Below the pieces are notes generated by a model. It had not been told where the DNA came from, did not search any database, and saw nothing but the letters and a program-made list of their open reading frames with translations. Positions 1 to 7,352 of a stretch of DNA of 8,770 nt are shown here, in pieces. This DNA comes from Saprospiraceae bacterium (GTDB taxonomy: Bacteria > Bacteroidota > Bacteroidia > Chitinophagales > Saprospiraceae): NCBI GenBank assembly GCA_027031145.1, contig JALVEG010000452.1:1-8770 (forward strand), written 5' to 3'. The stretch's first letter is position 1, and every line of letters begins with the position of its first letter. Made by a program: the position numbers and the translations under genes.

Positions 1-1
1 T

Positions 2-124
2 GAAATATCGAACAAAAACGGACAAAAACAAAAGAAATTCTATGTTAGAAGTGGTAATTCATCACAGGAATTAGAAATTGATGAGGTTGCTTCTTATGTA
101 AAAAACAGGTTTGAAAATTTATGA
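2..124 (+). CDS. C-terminal tail of a probable Schlafen/AlbA_2-type nucleic-acid-binding protein (5' end outside window)
   Basis: The frame starting at base 2 is open from the window edge to TGA at 122-124 and gives 40 residues. The segment FYVRSGNSSQEL, followed by an IDEVASYVKNRF-like helix, resembles the end of bacterial Schlafen AlbA_2 proteins and related ATP-binding proteins. In these families an 'FYVRxGNxxxxL' strand-turn closes the AlbA_2 fold and is followed by a short helix ending near R-W/F. Such proteins are common in defence islands and are thought to act on nucleic acids. The catalytic or DNA-binding core is not in view, so function rests only on this short tail. The next gene starts 86 bases downstream, after a hairpin. 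Family assignment is moderate; that the segment is coding is more secure, because the motif is intact and in frame with the stop. Confidence 0.6.
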   Translation, partial: EISNKNGQKQKKFYVRSGNSSQELEIDEVASYVKNRFENL

Positions 125-148
125 CATTAATAGCAACACATTTCAATA

Positions 149-203
149 AACAGGACTATGATTGGCCTGAAAGACCTAGCGAGTAGTCCATGTTAGCAAA
201 CAT
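149..203 (+). repeat. Bulged hairpin followed by ATGTTAG-N4-CAT; attC-like candidate
   Basis: Bases 149-158 (AACAGGACTA) pair with 184-194 (TAGTCC-A-TGTT), leaving A190 as an extrahelical base and a loop of about 25 bases. The right arm runs into ATGTTAGCAAACAT (190-203), which itself contains the inverted repeat ATGTT/AACAT. A stem with an unpaired base whose right arm ends in GTTA recalls folded integron attC sites. However, the core here is GTTAGCA, which does not fit the GTTRRRY consensus, and no RYYYAAC partner is clear on the left. The same ATGTTAG-N4-CAT spacing recurs at 7443-7456 before another gene. The hairpin is seen directly; the recombination role is inferred. It could instead be a terminator for the upstream gene, though no T-run follows the stem. 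Confidence 0.4.
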
Positions 204-210
204 TTGAAAA

Positions 211-1158
211 ATGACAAAGCAACCAAAAGAAATACCATTTTCAGAATTATTTGATGGAATCATAAAAGAGAGCCAAAGTATTCTAATTGAGTATGAACAC
301 AAAGACTTGTATCACAAGGAAGAAAGTTTTATTGATTTTAATGTACTTTCTGTAAATGGGTGCTTGACCGAATTCCAATTCAAAAAACGCATTCAAAAAT
401 TAATACGAGATTCATTACAAAAACTTAATCGACATATTCAAACAATACCAAATGATGAAAAAATTGATTTTTTGGATTCTATAAAAGATGAATTAGATGA
501 ACTTACCTTTATTGTTGAAGATGACACTCATATATCTGAAGTAAGTGAATATGGAACAAGAGAAGAACATCATTTTAAAACTTTTGTCAAACCAATTTTT
601 AAAGGAACAAAAGACAATAATATAAAATACTATGAAAAGAGTATCTCAAGGAAAGCAGAGAATTATGCCAAAATGTGGCTTGAAGTAATTGGGGAAGCAA
701 AACAAAAGGTTGACTTTTTAATAAAACAAATTGACCTTCTTTCTGACAATGGAGTTGAAACCAAAGAATTTAGTTATGTTGACCTTTCCAGAATTGATGA
801 TTTGAAAAAAATTAAAATTAAAGATTATGACTTAACAAGATTAATCAAACAATGTGAAGAATTAAATGATGCTTCCAAAAAAGGAAACCCATATTCTGTA
901 ATTTTGCTTGTCAGGGCAATAATTGACCATATTCCTCCAATTTTTGGCAAAAAGAATTTTCAAGAAGTGGCCAATAATTATGGCTCAAAAAGTTTTCAAG
1001 AATCGATGGAAAGATTAGACAAATCATTAAGAAAAATTGCAGATTCTGGACTTCATCAACAAATAAGAAAAAAAGAAACTCTTCCTAATAAAACACAAGT
1101 GAATTTTTCAAATGACCTTGATGTATTATTACAGGAAATTGTAAGAATATTGAAATAA
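211..1158 (+). CDS. Hypothetical protein with conserved C-terminal domain found in defence-island-type proteins
   Basis: A 315-residue soluble protein; I see no signal peptide or membrane segment. Residues 1-200 are mostly charged, probably helical, and not recognised. Residues about 205-315 form the recognisable part: a helix around CEELN (215-219), then GNPYSVILLVRAIIDHIPPIF (226-245), FQEVANNY, a KSLRKIADSGLH stretch, an R-K-K-E segment (286-289) and a closing TQVNFSNDLDVLLQEIVRIL. I recall this pattern, with conserved RAIIDHxPPIF, LH..IR.KE and LPN..QVNF, as the C-terminus of many uncharacterised bacterial proteins, often near anti-phage genes; no reaction can be assigned. The start is forced, because an in-frame TGA lies at 205-207 and ATG 211 is the first codon after it that can start. 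No Shine-Dalgarno is visible. It appears monocistronic: a hairpin precedes it and a 248-base gap follows. Confidence 0.8.
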   Translation: MTKQPKEIPFSELFDGIIKESQSILIEYEHKDLYHKEESFIDFNVLSVNGCLTEFQFKKRIQKLIRDSLQKLNRHIQTIPNDEKIDFLDSIKDELDELTFIVEDDTHISEVSEYGTREEHHFKTFVKPIFKGTKDNNIKYYEKSISRKAENYAKMWLEVIGEAKQKVDFLIKQIDLLSDNGVETKEFSYVDLSRIDDLKKIKIKDYDLTRLIKQCEELNDASKKGNPYSVILLVRAIIDHIPPIFGKKNFQEVANNYGSKSFQESMERLDKSLRKIADSGLHQQIRKKETLPNKTQVNFSNDLDVLLQEIVRILK

Positions 1159-1212
1159 ATACGTGTGGTAGAAAAAAAGCCATATACACCCGTCAATCAA
1201 CAATAAATTTTA

Positions 1213-1220
1213 TATATTTG
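1213..1220 (+). promoter_or_regulatory. Candidate Bacteroidota -7 promoter box (TATATTTG)
   Basis: TATATTTG matches the Bacteroidota housekeeping sigma -7 consensus TAnnTTTG exactly. No TTG/TTTG -33 element is seen at the usual distance upstream. It lies 6 bases before the ATG of the broken small reading frame at 1226 and 187 bases before the transporter gene, so it could have served the former or could provide a leader for the latter. In AT-rich DNA an isolated match can arise by chance. Confidence 0.35.
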
Positions 1221-1225
1221 TAAAA

Positions 1226-1364
1226 ATGAGAGACAGTATTATAAGTTGTCCTGAATTATTTCAAATCATTAAAAATTGATGATGATTTAACAGGAAAATA
1301 TTCTCAAATTCAATTAATAGAGGGAAATTTGATAGAAGAAAACAGAAAAACATCAAAATTATAA
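1226..1364 (+). pseudogene. Frameshifted remnant of a small or truncated gene
   Basis: ATG 1226 opens MRDSIISCPELFQ, then the frame runs to TGA at 1277-1279. If one base is skipped in the A-run near 1265, reading continues as SLKIDDDLTGKYSQ... to TAA at 1362-1364, giving a smooth peptide of about 45 residues with a coherent ELFQSLKIDDDL helix across the join. It sits right behind a TATATTTG box with a 5-base spacing, an arrangement often seen at the 5' ends of Bacteroidota insertion-sequence transposase genes. I do not recognise the peptide securely; it may be the N-terminal scrap of a transposase. No terminal inverted repeats were seen. Alternatives are a chance pair of short open frames in intergenic DNA or a sequencing error. 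Confidence 0.3.
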
Positions 1365-1406
1365 CAATAGGAACATTTTTTGCAAGTAATAGTTAAATAA
1401 AATAAT

Positions 1407-4400
1407 ATGCCCGGATCGAAAAAATATGGAAGTTTTGCAGGTGTTTTTACTCCTTCGTTGCTTACTATTTTGGGAGTGATCATGTATATGAGACTTGGCT
1501 GGGTTGTTGGAAATGCAGGATTGTGGGGCAGTCTTATTATTATTTTTATAGCACATATTATTTCTTTCACTACAGGTTTAAGTATTTCTTCGATTGCTAC
1601 CGACAAAAAAGTCGGTGCAGGAGGAGTTTATTATGTTTTATCGAGAAGTCTGGGTATGCCTATCGGCGGTGCTATCGGTTTGACCTTGTTTGTTGGAACA
1701 GCTTTCAGTATAGCCTTGTATCTGATAGGTTTTAGTGAAAGTTTTAATGCCTACCTGGGATTTGATACTACTTTGGACGGATATAGAATAACTGCCGGAA
1801 TAGCATTATTGATCCTGACGATAATCGCTTTTATCAGTACTTCCATAGCATTGAAAATGCAATTTTTTATACTACTTGCCATCATCCTTTCCCTTGTTAG
1901 CATATTTTTTGGAGATAAGAGCGCAAGCCCTGAAACTATAAGCTCCTTTGGAGATGCAGCTTCGGTTCCATTTGAAACTGTTTTTGCAATATTTTTCCCC
2001 GCTGTAACGGGTTTTACCGCCGGAATAGCCATGTCAGGAGATCTTAAAGATCCAAAAAAAGCTATTCCTAAAGGTACAATGGCTTCAATAATTGTCGGTT
2101 TATTGGTATATGTATTTTTAGCGGTTTTTATCGCATATACCATAAATCCCGATTTATTAAGATCAGACAATACTATTCTGATCAAAATTGCCTGGTTTTC
2201 ACCACTAGTAGTTGCAGGTATTTGGGGTGCAACATTATCATCTGCCTTAGGTGGTATTTTGGGAGGTCCCAGGATATTGCAGGCAATGTCACTTGACAAA
2301 ATAACTCCAAAGCTTTTTGCAAAAGGTGCAGGAAAGAATAAAGAGCCGCATCTGGCTTTGATTTTTACCGTAATACTTGCAGGATCGGGGATTTTGATAG
2401 GTGAGTTGAATATGATAGCGAGGATTGTATCGATGTTTTATCTCGCTGCTTATGGTTTTATCAACTTATCATTTTTCCTTGAAAGTTGGGCGAGTTCCGA
2501 TTTCAGACCGACATTCAAAGTCAATAAATGGATTGGATTTGTCGGGTTTATTGTAACATTTATCATAATGTTTAAGCTCGATATGTTTGCCATGTTTATG
2601 GCTTTTGTGATAATCGGAGGGATTTATTTTTGGCTATCAAAAAAAGAATTTTCAGCGGGCGAAGGTGATGTTTGGCAAAGCGTATGGACAAATATAATAA
2701 AAAAAGGTCTCAGAACCCTGAATGCAAAAGAAGAGCATAAAAGAAATTGGAAACCCAATATTTTGCTGTTTAGCGGCAGATCAAATGCAAGGCAATATCT
2801 TTTGGAATTTAGCAGGTTTCTAACTGGCAAAACAGGAATTGTAACGAATTTCGATCTAAAAGTAAATAAAGAACCTGGAGAATTGTTTTCCAAAGACAAA
2901 CAAAGCTATCAGGATGAAATGCTTGCTAAATATGGCGTGTTTGGACGTCAGCTTGAAGTGAATAATCTTTATTTGGGTATAGAAACTATTGCTTCGGTTT
3001 TCGGTTTTTCTGGTATAGACCCAAATACCATTTTAATGGGGTGGGCGAGAAACTCAAAAGATCCTGTTGATTTTGCAAGAATGACCAATAAGTTGATGAA
3101 ACTTGACTATAACGTTCTGTATCTTGATTATGACAAAGAAAAAGGATTTGGTAATTATCAGACAATAGACCTTTGGTGGAGAGGGATCAGCAGAAACGCT
3201 GAGTTGACTTTGATGTTGGTGAAAACACTGGTATTATCAGGTGAATGGCGAAGGGCGAAAATCAGAATCATCCTTGTAAACAATACCGGAGAAGACCAGC
3301 AGTTGATAAAGAAAAGAATAGAGCATTTGATCATTTCATTCAGAGTGTCAGCAGATGTCTTTATCATCAACAACTACACGGAAAACAAATCTATTTTTGA
3401 TCTAATGAAAATTCATTCCGGCAATACAGACCTTATTATGCTTGGTATTCCCGATGTGAAGGAAGGAGAGGAAATGAGTTTTGTAAAAAATGTAAATAAT
3501 CTGGTTGATGTTTTGGGTACTACTTTGTTGGTTAAAGCCTCTTCTGAATTTGATATAGCTGATTTGGGTATTCATAAACAGGAAATTATTGAAAAAGTAT
3601 CCAATTTGAATTTATATCTGCCTCCATTGCAAAAACCTGCTTTTAAAGATGAATTGATAGCGATTGAAGAATTGGAAGCGGATTTTTCCAAAGCATCTTC
3701 TGTCTTTGAGTCGGAAGTGATCAATCCTGTTATTAAGAGGTATTTGGAAATTGCCTCAAAGTTCAAATCGGAAATTAATGATATTTTTATTGAAAATAAT
3801 GAAGCAATTGACAGTTATCAGATTGTCGATCTCATTGCCGGTCTCCCTGAAAAATTTGCAGATATAGTTAATGAACTGGATAAAAAAGACACCCATCTGC
3901 TGTTCGAATTGATGAAATCCGGTATTGACGATTATTTATCCCTGAGAAAGAAAATTGTCGAAGATCAAAATAAAATATTGACTGTTCATCCCGATGATCC
4001 TGAGTTGGAACCAAATGAAAATGATCCCGTTGAAATAAAACGGTTGAAAGAACATCTTTTGACCAAAAAAGAAAAAGGTAAAGAGGCATATTTTGATATA
4101 AAATGGAAAAAGGCGGTAGAGACAGGAGAAAAGAAGGTAGCTTATAAAGAAATTTATTCATTGTTGCTTTATTTTTTAGATATTCAGTTTGAAATAATAT
4201 ATAAATTTTCAAGGGAACTCAATGTTGCAATAACTTCTTTTATAGAAAAAAACAATGGTAAAAATACTGAAGAATCGATAAAGGAATTTGAGAAGGAATT
4301 GAAAGAAATGTTTGCTAAATTGCAAAAGGATTTGCTTGAGTTGAATGAAAAATCTATTCTTCAATTAAAATATGTCAACAGGGCTGTAATAAATGAAATA

Positions 4401-6449
4401 TCTTCAAATCTTCTTAAAGAGAAGAATAAAGGGTTTATTTTAAAAAATAATAAAAGAAAGGAATACAAACAAAGTTTGAAAGATATTAATGAATTTCCTG
4501 ATCTTTGGTATCAAATAATTGTTCCGTTTTTATCGGAGATCAGTATCTCTTTTATGCTCAATTCATTTTATCTGAATACGGTTGAAGAAACCGGTAGTAT
4601 AAAAAGAAGCATCAAAGAAAATTCAGTTAAAAACATTGAGAAAATATTTCCTGATATAGAAAAAATATTGAATAAACTTTCAGCAAATCCTGATGATCAG
4701 AGCGATTTTAACTTAATGCTCAATGATTTTAATATCGAAGAAATAAGAATCGATCGGGATAGAATACTTACCAGGTTATTTTCATTTACGGAAAATCAGT
4801 TAAAAACATTTCCTGAAAGCATTGATATTTTAACAAAAGAGACTTATGATGATCTGATCAAAAAGCAGATTCGTGAAATTGAATCGGTATCATTATCTTT
4901 GGATAAAATAGTGAAATATATTGTTTCCTCACGATTAATATTGCCTCTGAAAGAAAAAATTAATGATTATAACGGTAATCTCAAGGATATTAAGTTGAAA
5001 TTGAGTTCGATCATTAATATCTTGAAATATATTTCTGGTTCTTCTGCCAAAGCGGATATTGAAGAATCAAAATTAATGCTACAAAAAGTCAGGGATGATT
5101 TTACCGGGTTAAAAGATGAATATTTTTATAAATCGGCAGAATTCTATGAATATTGGATACAGATATTGCACCAGTTGAATTTGAATCTGGATATTGATCA
5201 TATCAGAGAGAATATCCCTGAATTTAATAAATTTATCAAAAATGAAAAGAAGGGATGGCTTAATGATCATATTGAAAATATAAACCGTGTTTTGAAAACC
5301 AAAACAGATAAGATTCATAAGTTTATTGCAAGTAAAAATGAGGATATAAAGAGACTTGAATACTATTCTGAAAATGAAAGATATATTCCTGAGCATATAC
5401 TACTTAAAAAAGAAATTTCCAGATATAAACCTGAAAGCAGAGTATTAAAATATCTCCCGTTTTATTATTTGCAGTTATTTAAAGGCAGTAGATTTACTAT
5501 TCCCGAGAAAAACGGTGCGAGAGATATGGAACTGAGTGATGCTAAAAATGCTATCGAAAACTCAAAAGATACAGGTAGCGGTTCACTATTGGTTTCGGGG
5601 ACTTCCGGTATTGGAAAGTCCTGGTTTCTTGAAAAACTCGGAGGAGAATTAAGCATAAAAACAGCGGTATATCTTGACATTACCGAATATATCAATAAAT
5701 CAAAATATCCCCTCAAGCATTTGATGTCCGATATATCGGGGAAAAAAGGAAATACTTCTACAATAATAAATAAATATCCTGTCGGAACTGTTTTTATTAT
5801 CGAAGATATAGAAAATTTAATTCAGGTCAGGGAAGGGGATAAATTATTATTGGATGAATTGGCAGACTTGATAGAGAAATTCGGCAATAAGTATTATTTC
5901 TTGTTATCAGCTAATATCAATTCGATTAAAATCATCGGTGAAACAAGCAATTTGCTTAATAGTATTTCTTCAATGACGGTATTGAATCCATTGCCTGATA
6001 AATATATAGAAAATACTATTGTCAGGCGACATGAATTGGGCAATTTAACATTATATTCGCCTAAAGGTAATGAGTTGTCAGGAAGAAATATTCATGAACT
6101 GATCACCAGGATAAATAATGTTGCAGAAGGCAATGTGGGAATGGCTTTGACATTGTGGTTGTCTATGTTCAGATATGCCAATGAACGGTTTTATATGGAT
6201 ACAAATGCTTCTTTTGAAGATATTGAAATAGATAATAAATACCTGTTGAGTTTATTGCAGCGAATTTTGATCTTCGGGCATATTTCGATTGTTGATTTTC
6301 CGGCAGACCAAAGAGGTTTTGTACAAAGTAATATCAAATTGCTTGAAAATATAGGATTAATCAGGCAATCCGGCAAAGATATATATCGAATGGATGAATT
6401 TTTAAAACCTTTTGTTGAAAGATGGTTGAAAAATAAAGAAATAATCTGA
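1407..6449 (+). CDS. SLC12-type cation-chloride cotransporter fused to a helical region, P-loop NTPase and winged-helix-like C-terminus
   Basis: A 1680-residue membrane protein. Residues about 10-410 form an amino acid-polyamine-cation superfamily transporter with about 12 hydrophobic segments and SLC12 (Na-K-Cl/K-Cl cotransporter) signatures: GGVYYVLSRSLG (72-83), FFPAVTG (196-202), SGDLKDPKKAIPKG (210-223), GGPRILQAMSLDKI (286-299) and RPTFK (367-371). By family it should move alkali cations with chloride, but ion specificity cannot be read here. Residues about 447-715, starting KPNILLFSGRSNARQ, match the cytosolic C-terminal domain usual in bacterial SLC12 relatives, which normally end near there. 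The remainder is extra. Residues about 720-1370 are charged, probably helical and coiled, and unassigned. A P-loop NTPase follows, with Walker A GTSGIGKS (1398-1405, K1404), a Walker B-like VFIIEDIENL (from 1462), a sensor-1-like LLSAN, and a GNVGMALTLWL stretch as in AAA/STAND-type ATPases. Residues 1612-1680 look like a winged helix. The start is forced by an in-frame TAA at 1398. The frame is uninterrupted, so the fusion is genuine in this sequence. The MscS-like gene follows after 2 bases. Confidence 0.88.
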   Translation: MPGSKKYGSFAGVFTPSLLTILGVIMYMRLGWVVGNAGLWGSLIIIFIAHIISFTTGLSISSIATDKKVGAGGVYYVLSRSLGMPIGGAIGLTLFVGTAFSIALYLIGFSESFNAYLGFDTTLDGYRITAGIALLILTIIAFISTSIALKMQFFILLAIILSLVSIFFGDKSASPETISSFGDAASVPFETVFAIFFPAVTGFTAGIAMSGDLKDPKKAIPKGTMASIIVGLLVYVFLAVFIAYTINPDLLRSDNTILIKIAWFSPLVVAGIWGATLSSALGGILGGPRILQAMSLDKITPKLFAKGAGKNKEPHLALIFTVILAGSGILIGELNMIARIVSMFYLAAYGFINLSFFLESWASSDFRPTFKVNKWIGFVGFIVTFIIMFKLDMFAMFMAFVIIGGIYFWLSKKEFSAGEGDVWQSVWTNIIKKGLRTLNAKEEHKRNWKPNILLFSGRSNARQYLLEFSRFLTGKTGIVTNFDLKVNKEPGELFSKDKQSYQDEMLAKYGVFGRQLEVNNLYLGIETIASVFGFSGIDPNTILMGWARNSKDPVDFARMTNKLMKLDYNVLYLDYDKEKGFGNYQTIDLWWRGISRNAELTLMLVKTLVLSGEWRRAKIRIILVNNTGEDQQLIKKRIEHLIISFRVSADVFIINNYTENKSIFDLMKIHSGNTDLIMLGIPDVKEGEEMSFVKNVNNLVDVLGTTLLVKASSEFDIADLGIHKQEIIEKVSNLNLYLPPLQKPAFKDELIAIEELEADFSKASSVFESEVINPVIKRYLEIASKFKSEINDIFIENNEAIDSYQIVDLIAGLPEKFADIVNELDKKDTHLLFELMKSGIDDYLSLRKKIVEDQNKILTVHPDDPELEPNENDPVEIKRLKEHLLTKKEKGKEAYFDIKWKKAVETGEKKVAYKEIYSLLLYFLDIQFEIIYKFSRELNVAITSFIEKNNGKNTEESIKEFEKELKEMFAKLQKDLLELNEKSILQLKYVNRAVINEISSNLLKEKNKGFILKNNKRKEYKQSLKDINEFPDLWYQIIVPFLSEISISFMLNSFYLNTVEETGSIKRSIKENSVKNIEKIFPDIEKILNKLSANPDDQSDFNLMLNDFNIEEIRIDRDRILTRLFSFTENQLKTFPESIDILTKETYDDLIKKQIREIESVSLSLDKIVKYIVSSRLILPLKEKINDYNGNLKDIKLKLSSIINILKYISGSSAKADIEESKLMLQKVRDDFTGLKDEYFYKSAEFYEYWIQILHQLNLNLDIDHIRENIPEFNKFIKNEKKGWLNDHIENINRVLKTKTDKIHKFIASKNEDIKRLEYYSENERYIPEHILLKKEISRYKPESRVLKYLPFYYLQLFKGSRFTIPEKNGARDMELSDAKNAIENSKDTGSGSLLVSGTSGIGKSWFLEKLGGELSIKTAVYLDITEYINKSKYPLKHLMSDISGKKGNTSTIINKYPVGTVFIIEDIENLIQVREGDKLLLDELADLIEKFGNKYYFLLSANINSIKIIGETSNLLNSISSMTVLNPLPDKYIENTIVRRHELGNLTLYSPKGNELSGRNIHELITRINNVAEGNVGMALTLWLSMFRYANERFYMDTNASFEDIEIDNKYLLSLLQRILIFGHISIVDFPADQRGFVQSNIKLLENIGLIRQSGKDIYRMDEFLKPFVERWLKNKEII

Positions 6450-6451
6450 CT

Positions 6452-7159
6452 ATGACAATGAGATTGGACGGCATACCTTTTATCGTAATTCTGATGGTTT
6501 TACTATCGGTAGTCCTGATATTTTTTGTGTTTTTTATCGTTGGTAAATATTACGTGGTTTTATCAAAAAAAGGGAAGGAGTTTTATTTTATTAAAAAATG
6601 GTTGAGAAAAATCAAATTATCTGTTTGGTTTATCTGGTTTATCTTATCCATTTATTATTTATTGATCTTTAGTCCTGTGATTACCTTGATATTTCTTGTA
6701 GGTTTTTATTTGTTTACAAAAGATTTTTGGATCAATATTTATTCGGGTATTCTGTTTTTGCTGAATGGAAAGATCAAAAAGGGCGATTATATTTACTTTC
6801 CTGAAACAGGATTGGAAGGTGTTGTTACGAATTTGATGCTTGTCGAACTTGAATTGAAAAACAATGATGATGAACTGATATATATCCCTTTTAGCAAAGT
6901 TTTAAATAATACATTTGTGATAAAAGAAAAACTAAGTGATTATTATCTGAACGAATTTGAAGTATTTGATAAGGATTTTAAGGATAAAGTTGATGAAAAT
7001 TTAATCAAAAAAGTATTGTTAACTTGTCCCTGGACAGTTATTTCAAAAAATATTGATATTGACAGAACAGATAACGGTTATAAGATCAAAGTTGTCAGTT
7101 TCAACAAAGAAATGGCAGAATATCAAAAGGAATTTTTGATGAAAGGGTTGGGAAAATAA
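6452..7159 (+). CDS. Small MscS-family (mechanosensitive-type) channel protein
   Basis: A 235-residue inner-membrane protein. Hydrophobic segments lie at about residues 8-33, 57-75 and 76-90. Residues 95-160 follow the MscS pore-end and beta-domain pattern: NIYSGILFLLNGKIKKGDYI aligns with the NLAAGVLL...F.AGEYV region of E. coli MscS, then a short G-x-x-G-x-V strand, and IPFSKVLNN in place of the usual IPNxxxxxN. Residues 165-235 (with a CPW at 192-194) fit a short alpha/beta vestibule. MscS channels open under membrane tension and release ions and small solutes. The pore helix lacks the Gly/Ala repeats of classic MscS and is bulky and aromatic, so gating may differ. The gene begins 2 bases after the transporter stop, so the two are almost certainly co-transcribed and translationally coupled. 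ATG 6458 is an alternative start two codons later. It may be a partner of the transporter-NTPase rather than a stand-alone osmotic valve; that is inference. Confidence 0.82.
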   Translation: MTMRLDGIPFIVILMVLLSVVLIFFVFFIVGKYYVVLSKKGKEFYFIKKWLRKIKLSVWFIWFILSIYYLLIFSPVITLIFLVGFYLFTKDFWINIYSGILFLLNGKIKKGDYIYFPETGLEGVVTNLMLVELELKNNDDELIYIPFSKVLNNTFVIKEKLSDYYLNEFEVFDKDFKDKVDENLIKKVLLTCPWTVISKNIDIDRTDNGYKIKVVSFNKEMAEYQKEFLMKGLGK

Positions 7160-7352
7160 GTAAAGATATTATAAAGATTAAACACTTTGATGTTTGCTTT
7201 GAATAAGTGGAACTAATCAGGTAAGGCACTTTTAAAACAAAAAATAGTTTTTTTAGTCAAAATGATTTTATCCAGTTGTTTTCCAAAATAATAAAAAAAG
7301 TTTTATTAATTTAGTGTTTTAATTATTCAATACATTTTGATGATGGTGGGTA

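Larger units (their letters stand above)
1159..1406. other. Intergenic region before the transporter gene
   Basis: The gap of 248 bases holds the TATATTTG box and the broken small frame. It also has a weak imperfect inverted repeat at about 1161-1193 (ACGTGTGG against CCATATACACCCGT), too poor to call a terminator. No clear promoter with both -7 and -33 elements was found just upstream of 1407; the nearest partial match is GAAATTTG at 1324-1331, one base off consensus. No tRNA, riboswitch-like fold or Shine-Dalgarno was recognised. Confidence 0.5.

Noticed and set aside
1161..1193. Inverted repeat ACGTGTGG / CCATATACACCCGT after the 211 gene
   Set aside because: Only about six pairs around a mismatch; too weak to call a terminator or recombination site.
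1310..6376. Several minus-strand open frames of about 60-180 codons opposite the transporter gene, and a 70-codon plus-strand frame at 1523-1735
   Set aside because: They lie wholly or largely within a strongly supported gene in another frame, have low-complexity Ile/Phe/Ser-rich translations and match no family I know.
7171..7210. Possible terminator for the channel operon from AAACA/TGTTT and CACTT/AAGTG repeats
   Set aside because: Stems are only 5 bp, mutually exclusive, and not followed by a T-run.
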